52,801 bases of DNA from an uncultured Clostridia bacterium. Lineage in GTDB: Bacteria > Bacillota > Clostridia > TANB77 > CAG-508. Made by a program: the position numbers and the translations under genes. Below are positions 12,101-19,254 of this stretch, in pieces (the first letter of the stretch is position 1; each line of letters starts with the position of its first letter). The DNA is taken from assembly GCA_947594935.1 (NCBI GenBank), contig CANQEM010000001.1:1-52801 (forward strand), in the 5' to 3' direction. A model generated the notes under the pieces. The model saw only the letters and a list, made by a program, of their open reading frames with translations, was not told where the DNA came from and ran no database searches.

Positions 12101-15100
12101 TCTACACTTAGAACTTGTAAGTCACTTACTTTAATTTCATAATCTGTTATCACTTCAACATCATGTTGTTCGCCAAAAATTTCTTCATTTCTGTTTGAAA
12201 CATCACTTTCGTTTTCATCTAAGTCATATATAATTTTTAGTTCTATATCATATTTCTTAAATTCTTCTAAATCAAGAGTATATTTGCTTAAATCTTTTCT
12301 TATTGCTAATGTAGAAATTTTATTTGTTCCTTGTTGTGTCATTATAAGCATACCACTTACAAAGCTGTTATCTATGTCTGCCATATCATAAGTTACAACT
12401 GCTTTTCCAGAACTTGTATCAACTTCAAAGTTTTCTACACTTAACTTGTCTTTAAGAACTTCTACAACTCCAATAATATCTTCTTCAATAACTTCATTAT
12501 TAGATAAAGTTACACTGTCAATTGTTATAACTTTTCTACCACATTCGCTATAACCTTCTAGTTCTTCTACTGTTGTGTATGTATCTCCATTTCTTTCAAG
12601 AGTATATTCAGTTTCATCTATTATAGCATGTGTAGGATAATATTCTATCTCTTCCCCACCGACTGAACCTACAAAAGCTTTTGCTTTAAATGTTAATTTG
12701 AAAGCATCAGATTTATTTAAATATCTTCCAGTAGTTTCTGTTCTAGGGTTATATGCTTGAATATCTTCTACTTGTAATACTGTTGGTGGTAATATAACAA
12801 CTGTATCACTTAGTAATTCTTCATCTTTGAAGTTATTTTCATTACTTCCTAAAAGTTCATTTAATTCATTTGTATCTAAGTCAAAGTCTGCATAAACTTT
12901 TATTGGTAAAGAAACTTCTTCTGGTAGATTAACAAATGTTATTTCTTGATTTTCACCTGCTTTGACAAATACCTTAGATTGACCGTTTTTATCTTGATAT
13001 TTGCCACCATCCAAAGTAACATAAGCGCCGTTTTCTGCTGGTATTACACCATCTTCGTCTGTTATTTTGAATTTAATTGTTGCAGTATTCTTTTCTTGTG
13101 TTATTTCATAATTTGCAATACTTGGTTTTGTTTTTAAAACATCAATTTGTTCAGTAACTTCTGTTACTCTAACATTTTCAATTCCATGTTTTACTTTATT
13201 TATTGTAATATTCTCTATTCCAGATTTTGATTGTGCTACATAAGTAATTTTATATAGTCCGTCTGATCCGTCTGTAACAGGTGTTGCAGGGTAATCTCCA
13301 ATTTCTGAAACTGGAATTTGTGTATTTGATGATACTTTAAAAGTAATATCTATTGAACCACCTTTTTCTGGGTAGCGTGTAGAGAATTCTTTAAAGCTTA
13401 CTTCTGAACTAATTTCTAATTGAAATTCTTCACTTAGTAAATTCTCTATTTTCTTCTCATTTCCGTTATCTGAAATATCATCTAAATCATAAGTTCCTTC
13501 TAATACAACTTGATAGGTTTTAGTTGGATCTATTTCTGGTCTATCTAAATTAAGTGTGTTTGTACCATTTTCTAGTTTTTGAGAATATACTACATTGCCG
13601 TCTAAATCTTTAACTATAATTTGTCCGTCTACTTTTGCATTATCTGAATTTTCAAAATTAAATGTTAAAGTTTTTTCGCTCTTTTTCAATTGAGAGTCTG
13701 TAACTTTTGGTTCTTGTTTTAGTACATAGATATTTGCTTTTACATTTTCAATTTTGATTTCTTGGCTATCAAATTTAACTTTTTCTAATTGATATTCAAC
13801 GGTACCTGCTTTATCTGGTGCAACTGTTTCAATTACATATTTGCCGTCAACTACTTTTAAATCTGCTGTTTCATAGTCTTTTCCAGAAATTGTAATAATT
13901 GAAATTGGTTCATCAGTATTTGTTGTTATTTCACAAGTTATTGTAATTGGTGCGCCTTTTTCAGCTTGTTCTGGTGAAATGCTAATTGTAGATTTTTCTA
14001 CTTTAATTGGTACTTCAAAAGATATTTCTTGTGAATTTATTTTAGCTTGATTGTAAATATTTCCATCTGCACAATCAAAGTCAGCTAAAAATTCAATAGT
14101 ATATGTTCCTGCTTTTTTGAAGCTACCTAAATCTATATTTTTGTCAGAAGTTGTAATTGTTTTTTCAGCAACTACTTCATTGCCATTTTTAACAACAACT
14201 TTGGCATTTTTAGCAATTTTAGCATTGTCTTCAAAATTGAAGTTAACTGTTAAATTATCTCCATTTTTAGTAGTTGTAATATCTTTTACAACTGGTTTTT
14301 CTTTAAATATTTCATAAGTTTGTTTTTCTGTTAAAGTTATGTCTATGTCGTTTCTTATTATAACTGCTGTAATTTCTTTAACTTTGTGTTCGCCTTTATT
14401 ATGAGGTATTTCAACTGTATATGTATTTGAGCCTTCTTGTTTTTCAACTTTATATTTTTCTCCATCTACAACTACATACTCTACATCTGCATTAGAAGAG
14501 TTTGAACTTGTAAATGTTATTATTGCTTTTTCATCTTGTATATCCACATTGTCAATTTTTAATTCCGCTGAATATGTAGATGTTATTTGGATATTTTTTG
14601 TCTCAAAAATTTCTGATAAATCATGTATATTATCATCAACTTTATCATCATCATCTAAGTCATATTTTCCAGATAAGCTTACAAAGTATAAGCCATTTGG
14701 TAATTTATTTAATTCAATTGTTGTTTTTCCAACATTTATTGTTTGTTTTAATACTGTTTCATTGTTTTCATTTTTTATAATAAGTGTTGCGTTTTCAAGT
14801 TTTGCGTTGTCTGGGTTTTTAAGTTCAAATTCCAAGGTTTGATTTTTAACAAATTCGTTAAATTTGTAGTTTTCAATTACAGGAGCATCTTTTAGGATAT
14901 AATACTTAGCTTCTTGGGTATCGTCAAGTATTACTGTTTCACCTTCAAAAACTGCTACTGTTGGTTTATAGCTTTTTTCTCCAAAGCCATTAGCCTCTGC
15001 TGGGATAGAAACTGTATAAGTTTCATCTCCATTATTTACCGCTGGATAGAAAGTATTGTCAATATTTATACCAGTCAAAGTTTTATCATTGTTTGATGAT

Positions 15101-16233
15101 ACTGTGAAAGTAATAATTACTTCTTCACCTTTTCCAACATATTGTTTTTTAACTTCTGCCTTTGTAATACTAGCTTTTGTTGGAACTATTATTTCAGGTT
15201 CATCTTGACCTGGGTTTTCTTCTTCTCCTGTTGAAGGGTTGTTTTCAACTGGTGGGTTAATACCTTCTGGTTTTCCTGCATTTGAACTACCATTTCCATT
15301 TTGTGATGTTGTTTGTCCAGAAGTTTTATTTTTCTTTGTTGCTTGTTTTGTAACTTCTTGTGTTGTTGTGGCTATGTCTGTTACATCTACTTTACCATCA
15401 TTATTTACATCAAGCTTTTCCGTTTCACTTTCATCAGATGGATTTTTAATTTCTAATATGTATTCCATTAGCTCTTTTGAATCTTGATAATCTACTGAGC
15501 CATTTTCATCTATATCAACATCTTTTGTTGATAAGCTCTTAATTGAAATTGTAAGTAATAATAAAATTAAGACAATTGCAACTGCTCTAATAATCATTTT
15601 TTCTTTTTGGTCTAATTTGAACATTGGTAAAACTTTTATAGCTGCAATTCCAATAGCTACACATAGAATAACTAATACAACTGCTAACCAAGGAAATTGT
15701 TGTTTAGAAGATAGTTCAATATTTTCATCAACTGAATTTGTAACAGCTGGTGAAGTTTCTTCTGCTTCGGCATTTGCATTGTTTATTTTTATTTCTTTTG
15801 ATGCTGTTCCTAAGTTCTTGCTTTCTTCTCCATTTGAGCTACTTGCACTATTAACAGTAATAGTTGTATTACCATTTTTTGCATCTTCTTTTACTTTTAA
15901 TTTGATGTTTACTATGCTGTTAGTTGGTTCACCTGTTTTGTTGATTAGAGCAAATTTGTTGTTTAAATTACTAAATGTAATGTCTGACCATTTATCTTGC
16001 TCCTCAAAGTCATCTGTTTCTAAACGTTCAAAGACATTTTCATCATAGTTTAATTTTGCTGTGTAAGCATAAGCCGATTCTTCTGTGTCAAAATTAACTT
16101 GAATACTTACTTCATCTCCTGCGTTTAGTTCTGATTTGCTGACATTTAATTCCATTTTGTCTGCTGCAAAGACTGTTGTTGCACCTAAAATTAGAATTAA
16201 AAATGTTGTTAAAATTCCTAAAACTTTTTTCAT
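3172..16233 (-). CDS. Giant membrane-anchored M26 (IgA1-protease/Zmp-like) zinc peptidase with cohesin, dockerin and Ig-like repeats
   Basis: A predicted 4,353-residue surface protein. In order: signal peptide (1-23), cohesin-like domain (about 27-150), membrane segments at 180-202 and 213-232 joined by a short basic loop, a dockerin-like pair of calcium loops (DIDENGSVDYQD and DVNNDGKVDVTD, about 240-290), a Gly/Asn/Pro linker, thirteen composite Ig-like units (about 350-3020), a beta-helix with GLUG-like strands (about 3110-3330), and the peptidase domain. The zinc site is HETLH (3939-3943) with E3961 after the M26-type GYGRR. The last 100 residues are Lys- then Asn/Thr/Ser-rich; I saw no LPXTG. 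ATG at 16233 is preferred because AAAGGGTGG lies eight bases upstream; a GTG at 16245 falls inside that site. M26 enzymes of streptococci cleave host IgA1 or other glycoproteins; the substrate here is unknown. Confidence 0.88.
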   Translation of the reverse strand: MKKVLGILTTFLILILGATTVFAADKMELNVSKSELNAGDEVSIQVNFDTEESAYAYTAKLNYDENVFERLETDDFEEQDKWSDITFSNLNNKFALINKTGEPTNSIVNIKLKVKEDAKNGNTTITVNSASSSNGEESKNLGTASKEIKINNANAEAEETSPAVTNSVDENIELSSKQQFPWLAVVLVILCVAIGIAAIKVLPMFKLDQKEKMIIRAVAIVLILLLLTISIKSLSTKDVDIDENGSVDYQDSKELMEYILEIKNPSDESETEKLDVNNDGKVDVTDIATTTQEVTKQATKKNKTSGQTTSQNGNGSSNAGKPEGINPPVENNPSTGEEENPGQDEPEIIVPTKASITKAEVKKQYVGKGEEVIITFTVSSNNDKTLTGINIDNTFYPAVNNGDETYTVSIPAEANGFGEKSYKPTVAVFEGETVILDDTQEAKYYILKDAPVIENYKFNEFVKNQTLEFELKNPDNAKLENATLIIKNENNETVLKQTINVGKTTIELNKLPNGLYFVSLSGKYDLDDDDKVDDNIHDLSEIFETKNIQITSTYSAELKIDNVDIQDEKAIITFTSSNSSNADVEYVVVDGEKYKVEKQEGSNTYTVEIPHNKGEHKVKEITAVIIRNDIDITLTEKQTYEIFKEKPVVKDITTTKNGDNLTVNFNFEDNAKIAKNAKVVVKNGNEVVAEKTITTSDKNIDLGSFKKAGTYTIEFLADFDCADGNIYNQAKINSQEISFEVPIKVEKSTISISPEQAEKGAPITITCEITTNTDEPISIITISGKDYETADLKVVDGKYVIETVAPDKAGTVEYQLEKVKFDSQEIKIENVKANIYVLKQEPKVTDSQLKKSEKTLTFNFENSDNAKVDGQIIVKDLDGNVVYSQKLENGTNTLNLDRPEIDPTKTYQVVLEGTYDLDDISDNGNEKKIENLLSEEFQLEISSEVSFKEFSTRYPEKGGSIDITFKVSSNTQIPVSEIGDYPATPVTDGSDGLYKITYVAQSKSGIENITINKVKHGIENVRVTEVTEQIDVLKTKPSIANYEITQEKNTATIKFKITDEDGVIPAENGAYVTLDGGKYQDKNGQSKVFVKAGENQEITFVNLPEEVSLPIKVYADFDLDTNELNELLGSNENNFKDEELLSDTVVILPPTVLQVEDIQAYNPRTETTGRYLNKSDAFKLTFKAKAFVGSVGGEEIEYYPTHAIIDETEYTLERNGDTYTTVEELEGYSECGRKVITIDSVTLSNNEVIEEDIIGVVEVLKDKLSVENFEVDTSSGKAVVTYDMADIDNSFVSGMLIMTQQGTNKISTLAIRKDLSKYTLDLEEFKKYDIELKIIYDLDENESDVSNRNEEIFGEQHDVEVITDYEIKVSDLQVLSVDKNTHTAKLQFKSTNKSDYTVKYVKVVNSDTDYGVGQVNADTYTFEYNIDKEERTVIKLESVRLENNAELQVEQLSAVIFKNKPEVTKLDVTTENNITIKANFDIKDDDKTLQYIHVALRNAKDGSETDEQTLDISTRSVVFNVTVPGKYYVVVKGTYDAVDGEAHNSEELKVSSKVAEIVPDVKIVNSTYNKYPEKKEEMKIQYEILSNVDMDPTKVTLYDEQDYVLTGSNGKYEITYTAPEVAGPKDIDVTKVWYGDDMYVELNYDAQIDVKKTVPTYTYTSTDLLAQKMVLFKIYVNDPDGAMTSGIANVHNENKELKANETTDLAVQLDDVCTSHNLTIDIEYDLDSNVIPEKENQNVARISDSIPFTLREDYGLKISNMRLVKSGTDEIATYVKKSEPLQLKFQSTNDADLAPEKIFIDDVKNTELPGIPYDIKAVPGEIGSYYVDLVANSNCGVQQFEIESVMLSGGTNIVKDKITFNNENQLKVTVLKDAPTMLQYSTSNNENSVIVNFTIIDEDNALTDSKIILTNTESNEEKSFKIHKGENSHTFTELTPGVTYSIKIESNYALSEDGKNNSKPNEFFKEDSVLIIKKEEANFKAKNLVVSDPVPDGGNVVITFENAIMCYDDVTAIVIDGEVINNIQKDSHGVYSVILSPKAKGKNTIHIDAVYIGEKKFDVKRPLTYTYKFITPTVKDVSKDITEKDGFACIDYKLDDPDSSIRTLTAYMKNSSGSTASTIQIENYKANDGTVNTLQMPILKLNTYTIELRATCDIGDGTTEEISLINRGIVSEAQVAVESNRIVGDEYSEKGAKTTIEFKLRTNIDSDVKKIYIDKNGYNVEKVTELDEKTHVVKVVPDTYTVTIDAPANSGIYEQTVTSVQIGNNLIEKVGYSTEKVKVKVLKDEPTFTEFIVKEQDGKATFNLNDADGALLKQQPSKLVVKQADKQVGTYELKNGGSKYEVDLDKLGMKELKQYNIAVTSSYDLRPDAPKEGSVTEEIFNGNVELTGNIKYNLTFKDIKTFYLASMQVCADIAFDCSTGTKYKVAKVVLNGVEYPVEYEDLGNNNYRYSTQYYPKSTRETELHYDRLILENGAALEVNSEDATIPMAVLELEPVFNIISFVEDTKERKVRFVYSLVDVDSKMKTEPLFTLKDSTGNVLQVLKDENKDGLIEFDIPEPPTSVYRLTVTADVWTIIDWYAESRVLYDDEHKSSVTTSILNSRLENQYPKKGETFGIIYEISSTRVVKIDKEDHTNQDKAVGISKLLINDKLYEVETLDERDFGKDTYRIYYTAKNDEGVEDIKVSKILFTNGEEEEFIRTDQIDVLKDVPSITDFKTTNDIDNKKVTFKFKVTDPDNVIIDDDKDIYAEINGKRYDVKMGDNTIVAENLELDKILNFEIKAKYDLDSDTLKVETDQNSYENHTIFKKPFILTGNYGIEFSDIKKFNEKGEETQYFEKGEKIKLTYKAVTTYPEVYAETVTINGKVYTPEHVENTEDTYTVTLDAENTSGLHDITFNAVTLNSGNDITITGQKESYEVLKDAVKVESFNHTIGTDNDKIELDITISDKDFANQKLEIEIVDENDTVIKPSDSNIIVGKNKLNFTRTAAGKYFVAIYSNYDRDTKKNDGKNTYTKDRIHYEIITVDTRYIEMKDILDIELYTYTDGDTVTRVDSISKDNLDVVDNCIVKVTMKDMKEFYSNIKNKEVVGNQLKLQLEYTDAKVFNKEEELKPLEVSLNLLTDGSNEYQYEKSFKSLVDSMRAQPDATFTLTKDYDLSEYAANNDSSSQSIIDFDFHGTINGNGHRIYNAKKPIFNTLTNAKIENLIIDGPIPTFVNNTAVLTKVAKNSTIKNVHIERPLCNWTGGTNGVFAVTLEGSSIENCSVTDLKGNFHYASQQNSSIAVFVKSSTIKNCYISGYMTGGWHYNGGLARTADKNSEISNNIFNVDFTPYFGNGEGGNAALIDNADGCLMKNNICLTERGQAKPIYYRGTPNAESVNNCQLEETTAPKNDETNGVRTIKKSQITADFLKNELGYSEDIWEIPSDASFENLPKLKGISVSYTDEGSKPDNDSVYIPDYKRVQSLPNYNSAKEIVYNNMYKLMPFYDAKELINDGNKIPASNPLSTKMIQYVLPFNKQGKMLSYLTTDNYTTIDHIKIAFKDGTGIQYHVDFDDYYGNVASYMISDLKIGYNYNNYVIDMNSTIVQQLIAEASKYDFDKDLAPLTKDIEEDSRLYKEHFNNVTKNRIPDFVANTLTNLGYNINFQSDLLNKKITQELIGRGNNKLKELLFAYNYVTKWYDLDMQGLNVADALMFQSSYMFDSRLTIELLAKNLISGKNSATNGIVGFYNSYIAPYTRITNLGLYLDHFIKATTTYNDGNDWFKEAFKGGIYETVDIGRGPGVDYTIWDHVKKDGKVQRDILPLLTLPENTSFVVSSPTQVYYGSLRVYMTNPNDPAQVEAFRKNKLNTFLDQIKHFYIFAYDFWGKDTINKYCDTEYDMRTTYTGRGQETVYNNPLTTDEPYHKYFIEAIDRWAGTSGGAYANGNEVFWVVIKMVDNFRVGTHETLHNQDSKIFMNGYGRRGNGEDYAAGFIQQYYRDGWVSPNIFDEDPVKDNTTQNLHRSTVETEDKLAKFYKNYFRVNDFLDYIEAQAFFTLNDADKTKLVTQVYYPQATSQEKGDDIVEYRRVTEDAVANMKLTDMTSLWDNRIMLRPGIVTNKTYSPGADTDSIFNIHWYQPHADDDRPDGGSFKYNAWQMAGEKGYKEGLVAYYSLSYIGIKQGTPSLKTTDSIAIKYITNKDSFKQYKLDRYTELSAYFNKVGKYIDAPDLFKKYKEALQADANNNDRNLSRSTNLKRDTFKAIRAATNDFTIDPFTDMKDVKTVSTFSIVKDTKKDVVKDTKKKATTSSDRKKANENVVANNTVTNTTNSTNTASSSNITNTTSENVTNSTNTKNSVNTTNTVNEVGSKKENNTNSAKK

Positions 16234-16271
16234 ATTTCTATCCACCCTTTATAAAAAATTTATGCTCTATA

Positions 16272-16300
16272 ATTTTATCATATCAACCTAAAAAAAGCAA
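16272..16300 (-). promoter_or_regulatory. Promoter of the giant M26 gene
   Basis: TTGCTT (16295-16300), a 17-base spacer and TAAAAT (16272-16277), read on the minus strand, lie about 40 bases upstream of the ATG at 16233. The match is good but not perfect. Confidence 0.55.
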
Positions 16301-16321
16301 CAGTTTTTCTTTTTATTTCTA

Positions 16322-16350
16322 TTGATATTCGCATTTTTATTTGATAAAAT
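16322..16350 (+). promoter_or_regulatory. Promoter of the tyrosine recombinase gene
   Basis: TTGATA (16322-16327), a 17-base spacer and TAAAAT (16345-16350) lie 26 bases before the ATG at 16377. The possible TTG start at 16341 falls inside this promoter, which argues for the ATG. Confidence 0.6.
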
Positions 16351-16376
16351 ATATAAAAAAAGAAAGGACATTTATT

Positions 16377-17369
16377 ATGATAAATTATAACGCCAATCCA
16401 GAATATTTAAACGCCTTTTTAGATTATAGTTCTACAATATTAAATAAATCTGCTAATAGTATAAAAGAATATAATTATGACTTAGGAATGTTTTTAAGAT
16501 TTATTAAAATTCATTTTGGTTTAACAAAAGAAACTGATTTTACTAAAATTACAATTTCAGATATTTCTATTGATACAATAAAAAAGATACAATTAGATGA
16601 TATTCACGCATTTATTGGGTACCTTGCCAGAGAGCAAAGAAGTAAACCAGCAACACGTGCTAGAAAAGTCTCAACAATCAGAATATTCTTTAAATATTTA
16701 AGCCAGAAAGCTGATAAAGAAAACGAAATTGAAAACAACCCTGCACAGAACTTGGAAACTCCAAAATTAGATAAACGCCAACCTAAATATCTTAATCTTG
16801 ATGATAGTAAAAAACTATTACAAGCTGCTGATGATTCTGAGAATAGAAACCATGAAAGAGATTATGCAATTATTACTCTATTCCTAAATTGTGGTATGCG
16901 TCTTTCTGAGCTAGTTAATATAAATATAAAAGATATAGATTTTTCAGAAAACAAATTAACTGTTATAGGTAAAGGTAATAAAGAAAGAACGATTTATCTT
17001 AATAAAGCATGTATCAAAGCTCTAAAAGAATATTTACATGTAAGACCAACAAATGGAGTAAAAAATGACAAATTAAATTCAACAAAAGCACTATTTTTAA
17101 GTGAAAGAAAAGAAAGAATTAGTAGAAGAACAGTTCAATATATTGTTTATTCAAAATTATTAGCTGCTGGTTTAGACCCTTCAAAATATTCTGTTCATAA
17201 ATTACGCCACACAGCCGCTACTCTAATGTATCAATATGGTCAAGTTGATATAAGAGCATTACAAGAACTATTAGGGCATGAAAGTATTTCAACAACTGAA
17301 ATCTATACACATGTTGCAAATGACCAAGTCCGCAACGCAGTAGAGAGCAACCCCCTTGCTGATATTTAG
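16377..17369 (+). CDS. Tyrosine recombinase, XerC/XerD-like
   Basis: A 330-residue site-specific recombinase and the only plus-strand gene in the window. The N-terminal SAM-like core-binding domain (about 5-115) precedes the catalytic domain, in which all six active-site residues are visible: R175 in GMRLSEL, K199 in GKGNKER, H274 and R277 in HKLRH, H301 in LLGHES and nucleophile Y310 in EIYTHV. It should cut and rejoin DNA through a 3'-phosphotyrosine link. AGAAAGGA lies eight bases before the ATG. Length and motifs fit XerC/XerD-type enzymes, either chromosome-dimer resolution or a stand-alone integrase. No excisionase, phage genes or attachment repeats are nearby, so a mobile role is unproven. 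Confidence 0.88.
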   Translation: MINYNANPEYLNAFLDYSSTILNKSANSIKEYNYDLGMFLRFIKIHFGLTKETDFTKITISDISIDTIKKIQLDDIHAFIGYLAREQRSKPATRARKVSTIRIFFKYLSQKADKENEIENNPAQNLETPKLDKRQPKYLNLDDSKKLLQAADDSENRNHERDYAIITLFLNCGMRLSELVNINIKDIDFSENKLTVIGKGNKERTIYLNKACIKALKEYLHVRPTNGVKNDKLNSTKALFLSERKERISRRTVQYIVYSKLLAAGLDPSKYSVHKLRHTAATLMYQYGQVDIRALQELLGHESISTTEIYTHVANDQVRNAVESNPLADI

Positions 17370-17387
17370 CAAGTTATAGGGTTGCTC
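17345..17387. terminator. Nested hairpin spanning the convergent ends of the recombinase and ROK genes
   Basis: An outer 9-bp stem, GAGCAACCC (17345-17353) with GGGTTGCTC (17379-17387), encloses an inner stem TTGCT (17356-17360) with AGCAA (17368-17372). Both stop codons (17367-17369 plus, 17374-17376 minus) lie inside. There is no T-tract on either side, so it may be a weak two-way terminator or an mRNA-stabilising hairpin. Confidence 0.45.
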
Positions 17388-18240
17388 CCATCATTCCCGC
17401 ATTATTTTGAAATGTTCCCATAAGCAATTTTGGCATAAAACGCTTATCAATAAACAAATTCATTTTTTCTAATCTTTCTTTTATTTTGTCGAGTAAAATA
17501 TCCTCATAATATGAGAAACTTCCACCAAAACCTATTACCTCTGGCATAGTAATATCTATTATATTACTTAGTCCCAAGCAAAAATTTTCTACATAGTTAT
17601 TTATAACTTCTTTCACTTTTTCATCATCACTATGTTCACGCAAATATGCTCGTATAACTTCTCCTGAGTGATTTGTTATTCCAAAGTTTTCTTCTATACT
17701 CTTTTTAAAAGCCTTCATAGAGCCATAAGTTTCATAACAGCCATGTTTGCCACATCTGCATAAATTCCCATCTTTTTTGATTACCATGTGACCAAATTCG
17801 TTTACTTCCATGTTTTTATTATTAAAACTAACCGCTCCTATGCCTGTTCCAATAACTAAGAACATTCCTTTTGAATAATCTTTTAAACAGCCATATTTCC
17901 TTTCGGCTTTTGCAGCACATAAGCTATCTACATTTACTTGAACAGGAATTGAAAATTCTGATAGAGCTTCAGCAAAATTTATACCATTTAATTCTGGCAA
18001 GTTCGGAGAAATAATTAAAGTGTTTTCACGAATATATCCAGCAAGTGAAATTCCAATCAATTCAACTTCATACTTATCAAGCATTGCTGAAATAGTTTCC
18101 TTTAAATATTTTTCAATATTTCTACGAATCTGTTTTTTGAATTCACTTTCATACACATATTCAACTTTTTCAATTATTTTATTTTTATCTATAACTGCAA
18201 CAGCAATGTGGCTTCCACCAATATCAATTCCTATTCGCAT
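17374..18240 (-). CDS. ROK family sugar kinase (glucokinase-like)
   Basis: A 288-residue cytoplasmic kinase expected to phosphorylate a hexose or amino sugar with ATP. The phosphate-binding loop DIGGSHIAVAVID (6-18), candidate catalytic D105 in NVDSLCAAKAE, the GTGIG loop (131-135), H151 in EFGHM and the zinc-binding CRCGKHGCYE (161-170) are all present, as in ROK glucokinases. Length is normal. The usual NDAN before the catalytic Asp is changed to NVDS. It ends the rhamnose gene run, 30 bases after rfbB, so it may feed glucose-6-phosphate and then glucose-1-phosphate into dTDP-rhamnose synthesis. Exact substrate is not certain, because ROK kinases vary. Confidence 0.8.
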   Translation of the reverse strand: MRIGIDIGGSHIAVAVIDKNKIIEKVEYVYESEFKKQIRRNIEKYLKETISAMLDKYEVELIGISLAGYIRENTLIISPNLPELNGINFAEALSEFSIPVQVNVDSLCAAKAERKYGCLKDYSKGMFLVIGTGIGAVSFNNKNMEVNEFGHMVIKKDGNLCRCGKHGCYETYGSMKAFKKSIEENFGITNHSGEVIRAYLREHSDDEKVKEVINNYVENFCLGLSNIIDITMPEVIGFGGSFSYYEDILLDKIKERLEKMNLFIDKRFMPKLLMGTFQNNAGMMGATL

Positions 18241-18270
18241 TATATACTCCTCCGAAATTGTAATATTTAG

Positions 18271-19239
18271 CTAGTTTAACCATTCTGGATTAGCTAAGTA
18301 CCAGTCAATTGTTTTTACAATTCCATCTTCAAATTTTGTTTTTGGCTCCCATCCTAATGTTGTTTTAATCTTTGTTGGGTCTATTGCATAGCGGTAATCA
18401 TGACCTTTTCTATCTTCTACAAATTCGATTAAATCTTCTGATTTACCCAATCTTTGTAAAATTAGTTTAACAATTTCAATATTTCTTTTTTCATTATGAC
18501 CACCAATGTTATATCTTTCACCAGATACACCATTATGGAATACTAAATCAATTGCTTCACAATGGTCTTCCACATATAGCCAATCACGAATATTTTTACC
18601 AGTTCCATAAACTGGAAGTTTTTGATTATTTAAAGCTAATTTAATCATGTGTGGGATAAGTTTTTCATTGTGTTGATATGGTCCATAGTTATTTGAGCAG
18701 TTTGTAACATTTATATTCATTTTATATGTTTCTCTATATGCAAAAGCAATCAAATCCGAACTTGCTTTTGAAGAAGAATATGGACTGCTTGGCTTAATTG
18801 GAGATGTTTCAGTAAAATATCCATCTTCTTTTAAAGAACCAAAAACTTCATCTGTTGAAATATGTACAAACTTATTTTGACTACCTTCTCCCCATGTTCT
18901 CTTTGCCGCTTCTAATAAAGTATGTGTTCCAATTACATTTGTATGTGTAAATACAAATGGATTTTTAATACTATTATCAACATGTGATTCTGCCGCAAAG
19001 TGAATTACTCCATTTATATCATATTTTTTGAATAAATCTAATACAAGGTCAAAATCACAAATATCTCCTTGAACAAAAGTAATTTTATCCATGACTTTTT
19101 TTAAATTATCTAAGTTTCCAGCATAAGTTAACTTGTCTAATACAATTACATTATAGTCTGGGTGTTTATTTACAAAATATTCTGCAAAATTTGCTCCTAT
19201 AAAACCAGCAGCTCCTGTTACTAATACATTATTTTTCAT
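18271..19239 (-). CDS. rfbB: dTDP-glucose 4,6-dehydratase
   Basis: Second enzyme of dTDP-L-rhamnose synthesis: it converts dTDP-glucose to dTDP-4-keto-6-deoxyglucose using bound NAD. The 322-residue protein is an extended short-chain dehydrogenase with GAAGFIG (8-14) for NAD binding, the STDEVFG catalytic segment carrying the Asp-Glu pair specific to dehydratases, and the YSSSK catalytic Tyr/Lys motif. NNYGPYQ and the sugar-nucleotide-binding IRDWLYVEDH further down are typical. It lies 15 bases after rfbC and 30 before the ROK gene in the order rfbD-rfbA-rfbC-rfbB-ROK. Confidence 0.95.
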   Translation of the reverse strand: MKNNVLVTGAAGFIGANFAEYFVNKHPDYNVIVLDKLTYAGNLDNLKKVMDKITFVQGDICDFDLVLDLFKKYDINGVIHFAAESHVDNSIKNPFVFTHTNVIGTHTLLEAAKRTWGEGSQNKFVHISTDEVFGSLKEDGYFTETSPIKPSSPYSSSKASSDLIAFAYRETYKMNINVTNCSNNYGPYQHNEKLIPHMIKLALNNQKLPVYGTGKNIRDWLYVEDHCEAIDLVFHNGVSGERYNIGGHNEKRNIEIVKLILQRLGKSEDLIEFVEDRKGHDYRYAIDPTKIKTTLGWEPKTKFEDGIVKTIDWYLANPEWLN

Positions 19240-19254
19240 ATCTTAAATTCCTTT

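Noticed and set aside
7200..15200. CRISPR or satellite DNA in the repetitive giant gene
   Set aside because: Repeats exist at protein level, about 620 bases each and strongly diverged; no short identical direct repeats with spacers.
3149..16048. Many plus-strand open frames opposite the giant gene (for example 3149-3799, 11657-12007, 14549-14842, 15617-16048)
   Set aside because: They mirror the codon pattern of the minus-strand gene, lack ribosome sites and known motifs, and conflict with a 13-kb coding frame full of recognised domains.
16341..16376. TTG start of the tyrosine recombinase giving 12 extra residues
   Set aside because: It lies inside the predicted promoter spacer and has no ribosome site; ATG 16377 has AGAAAGGA at eight bases.
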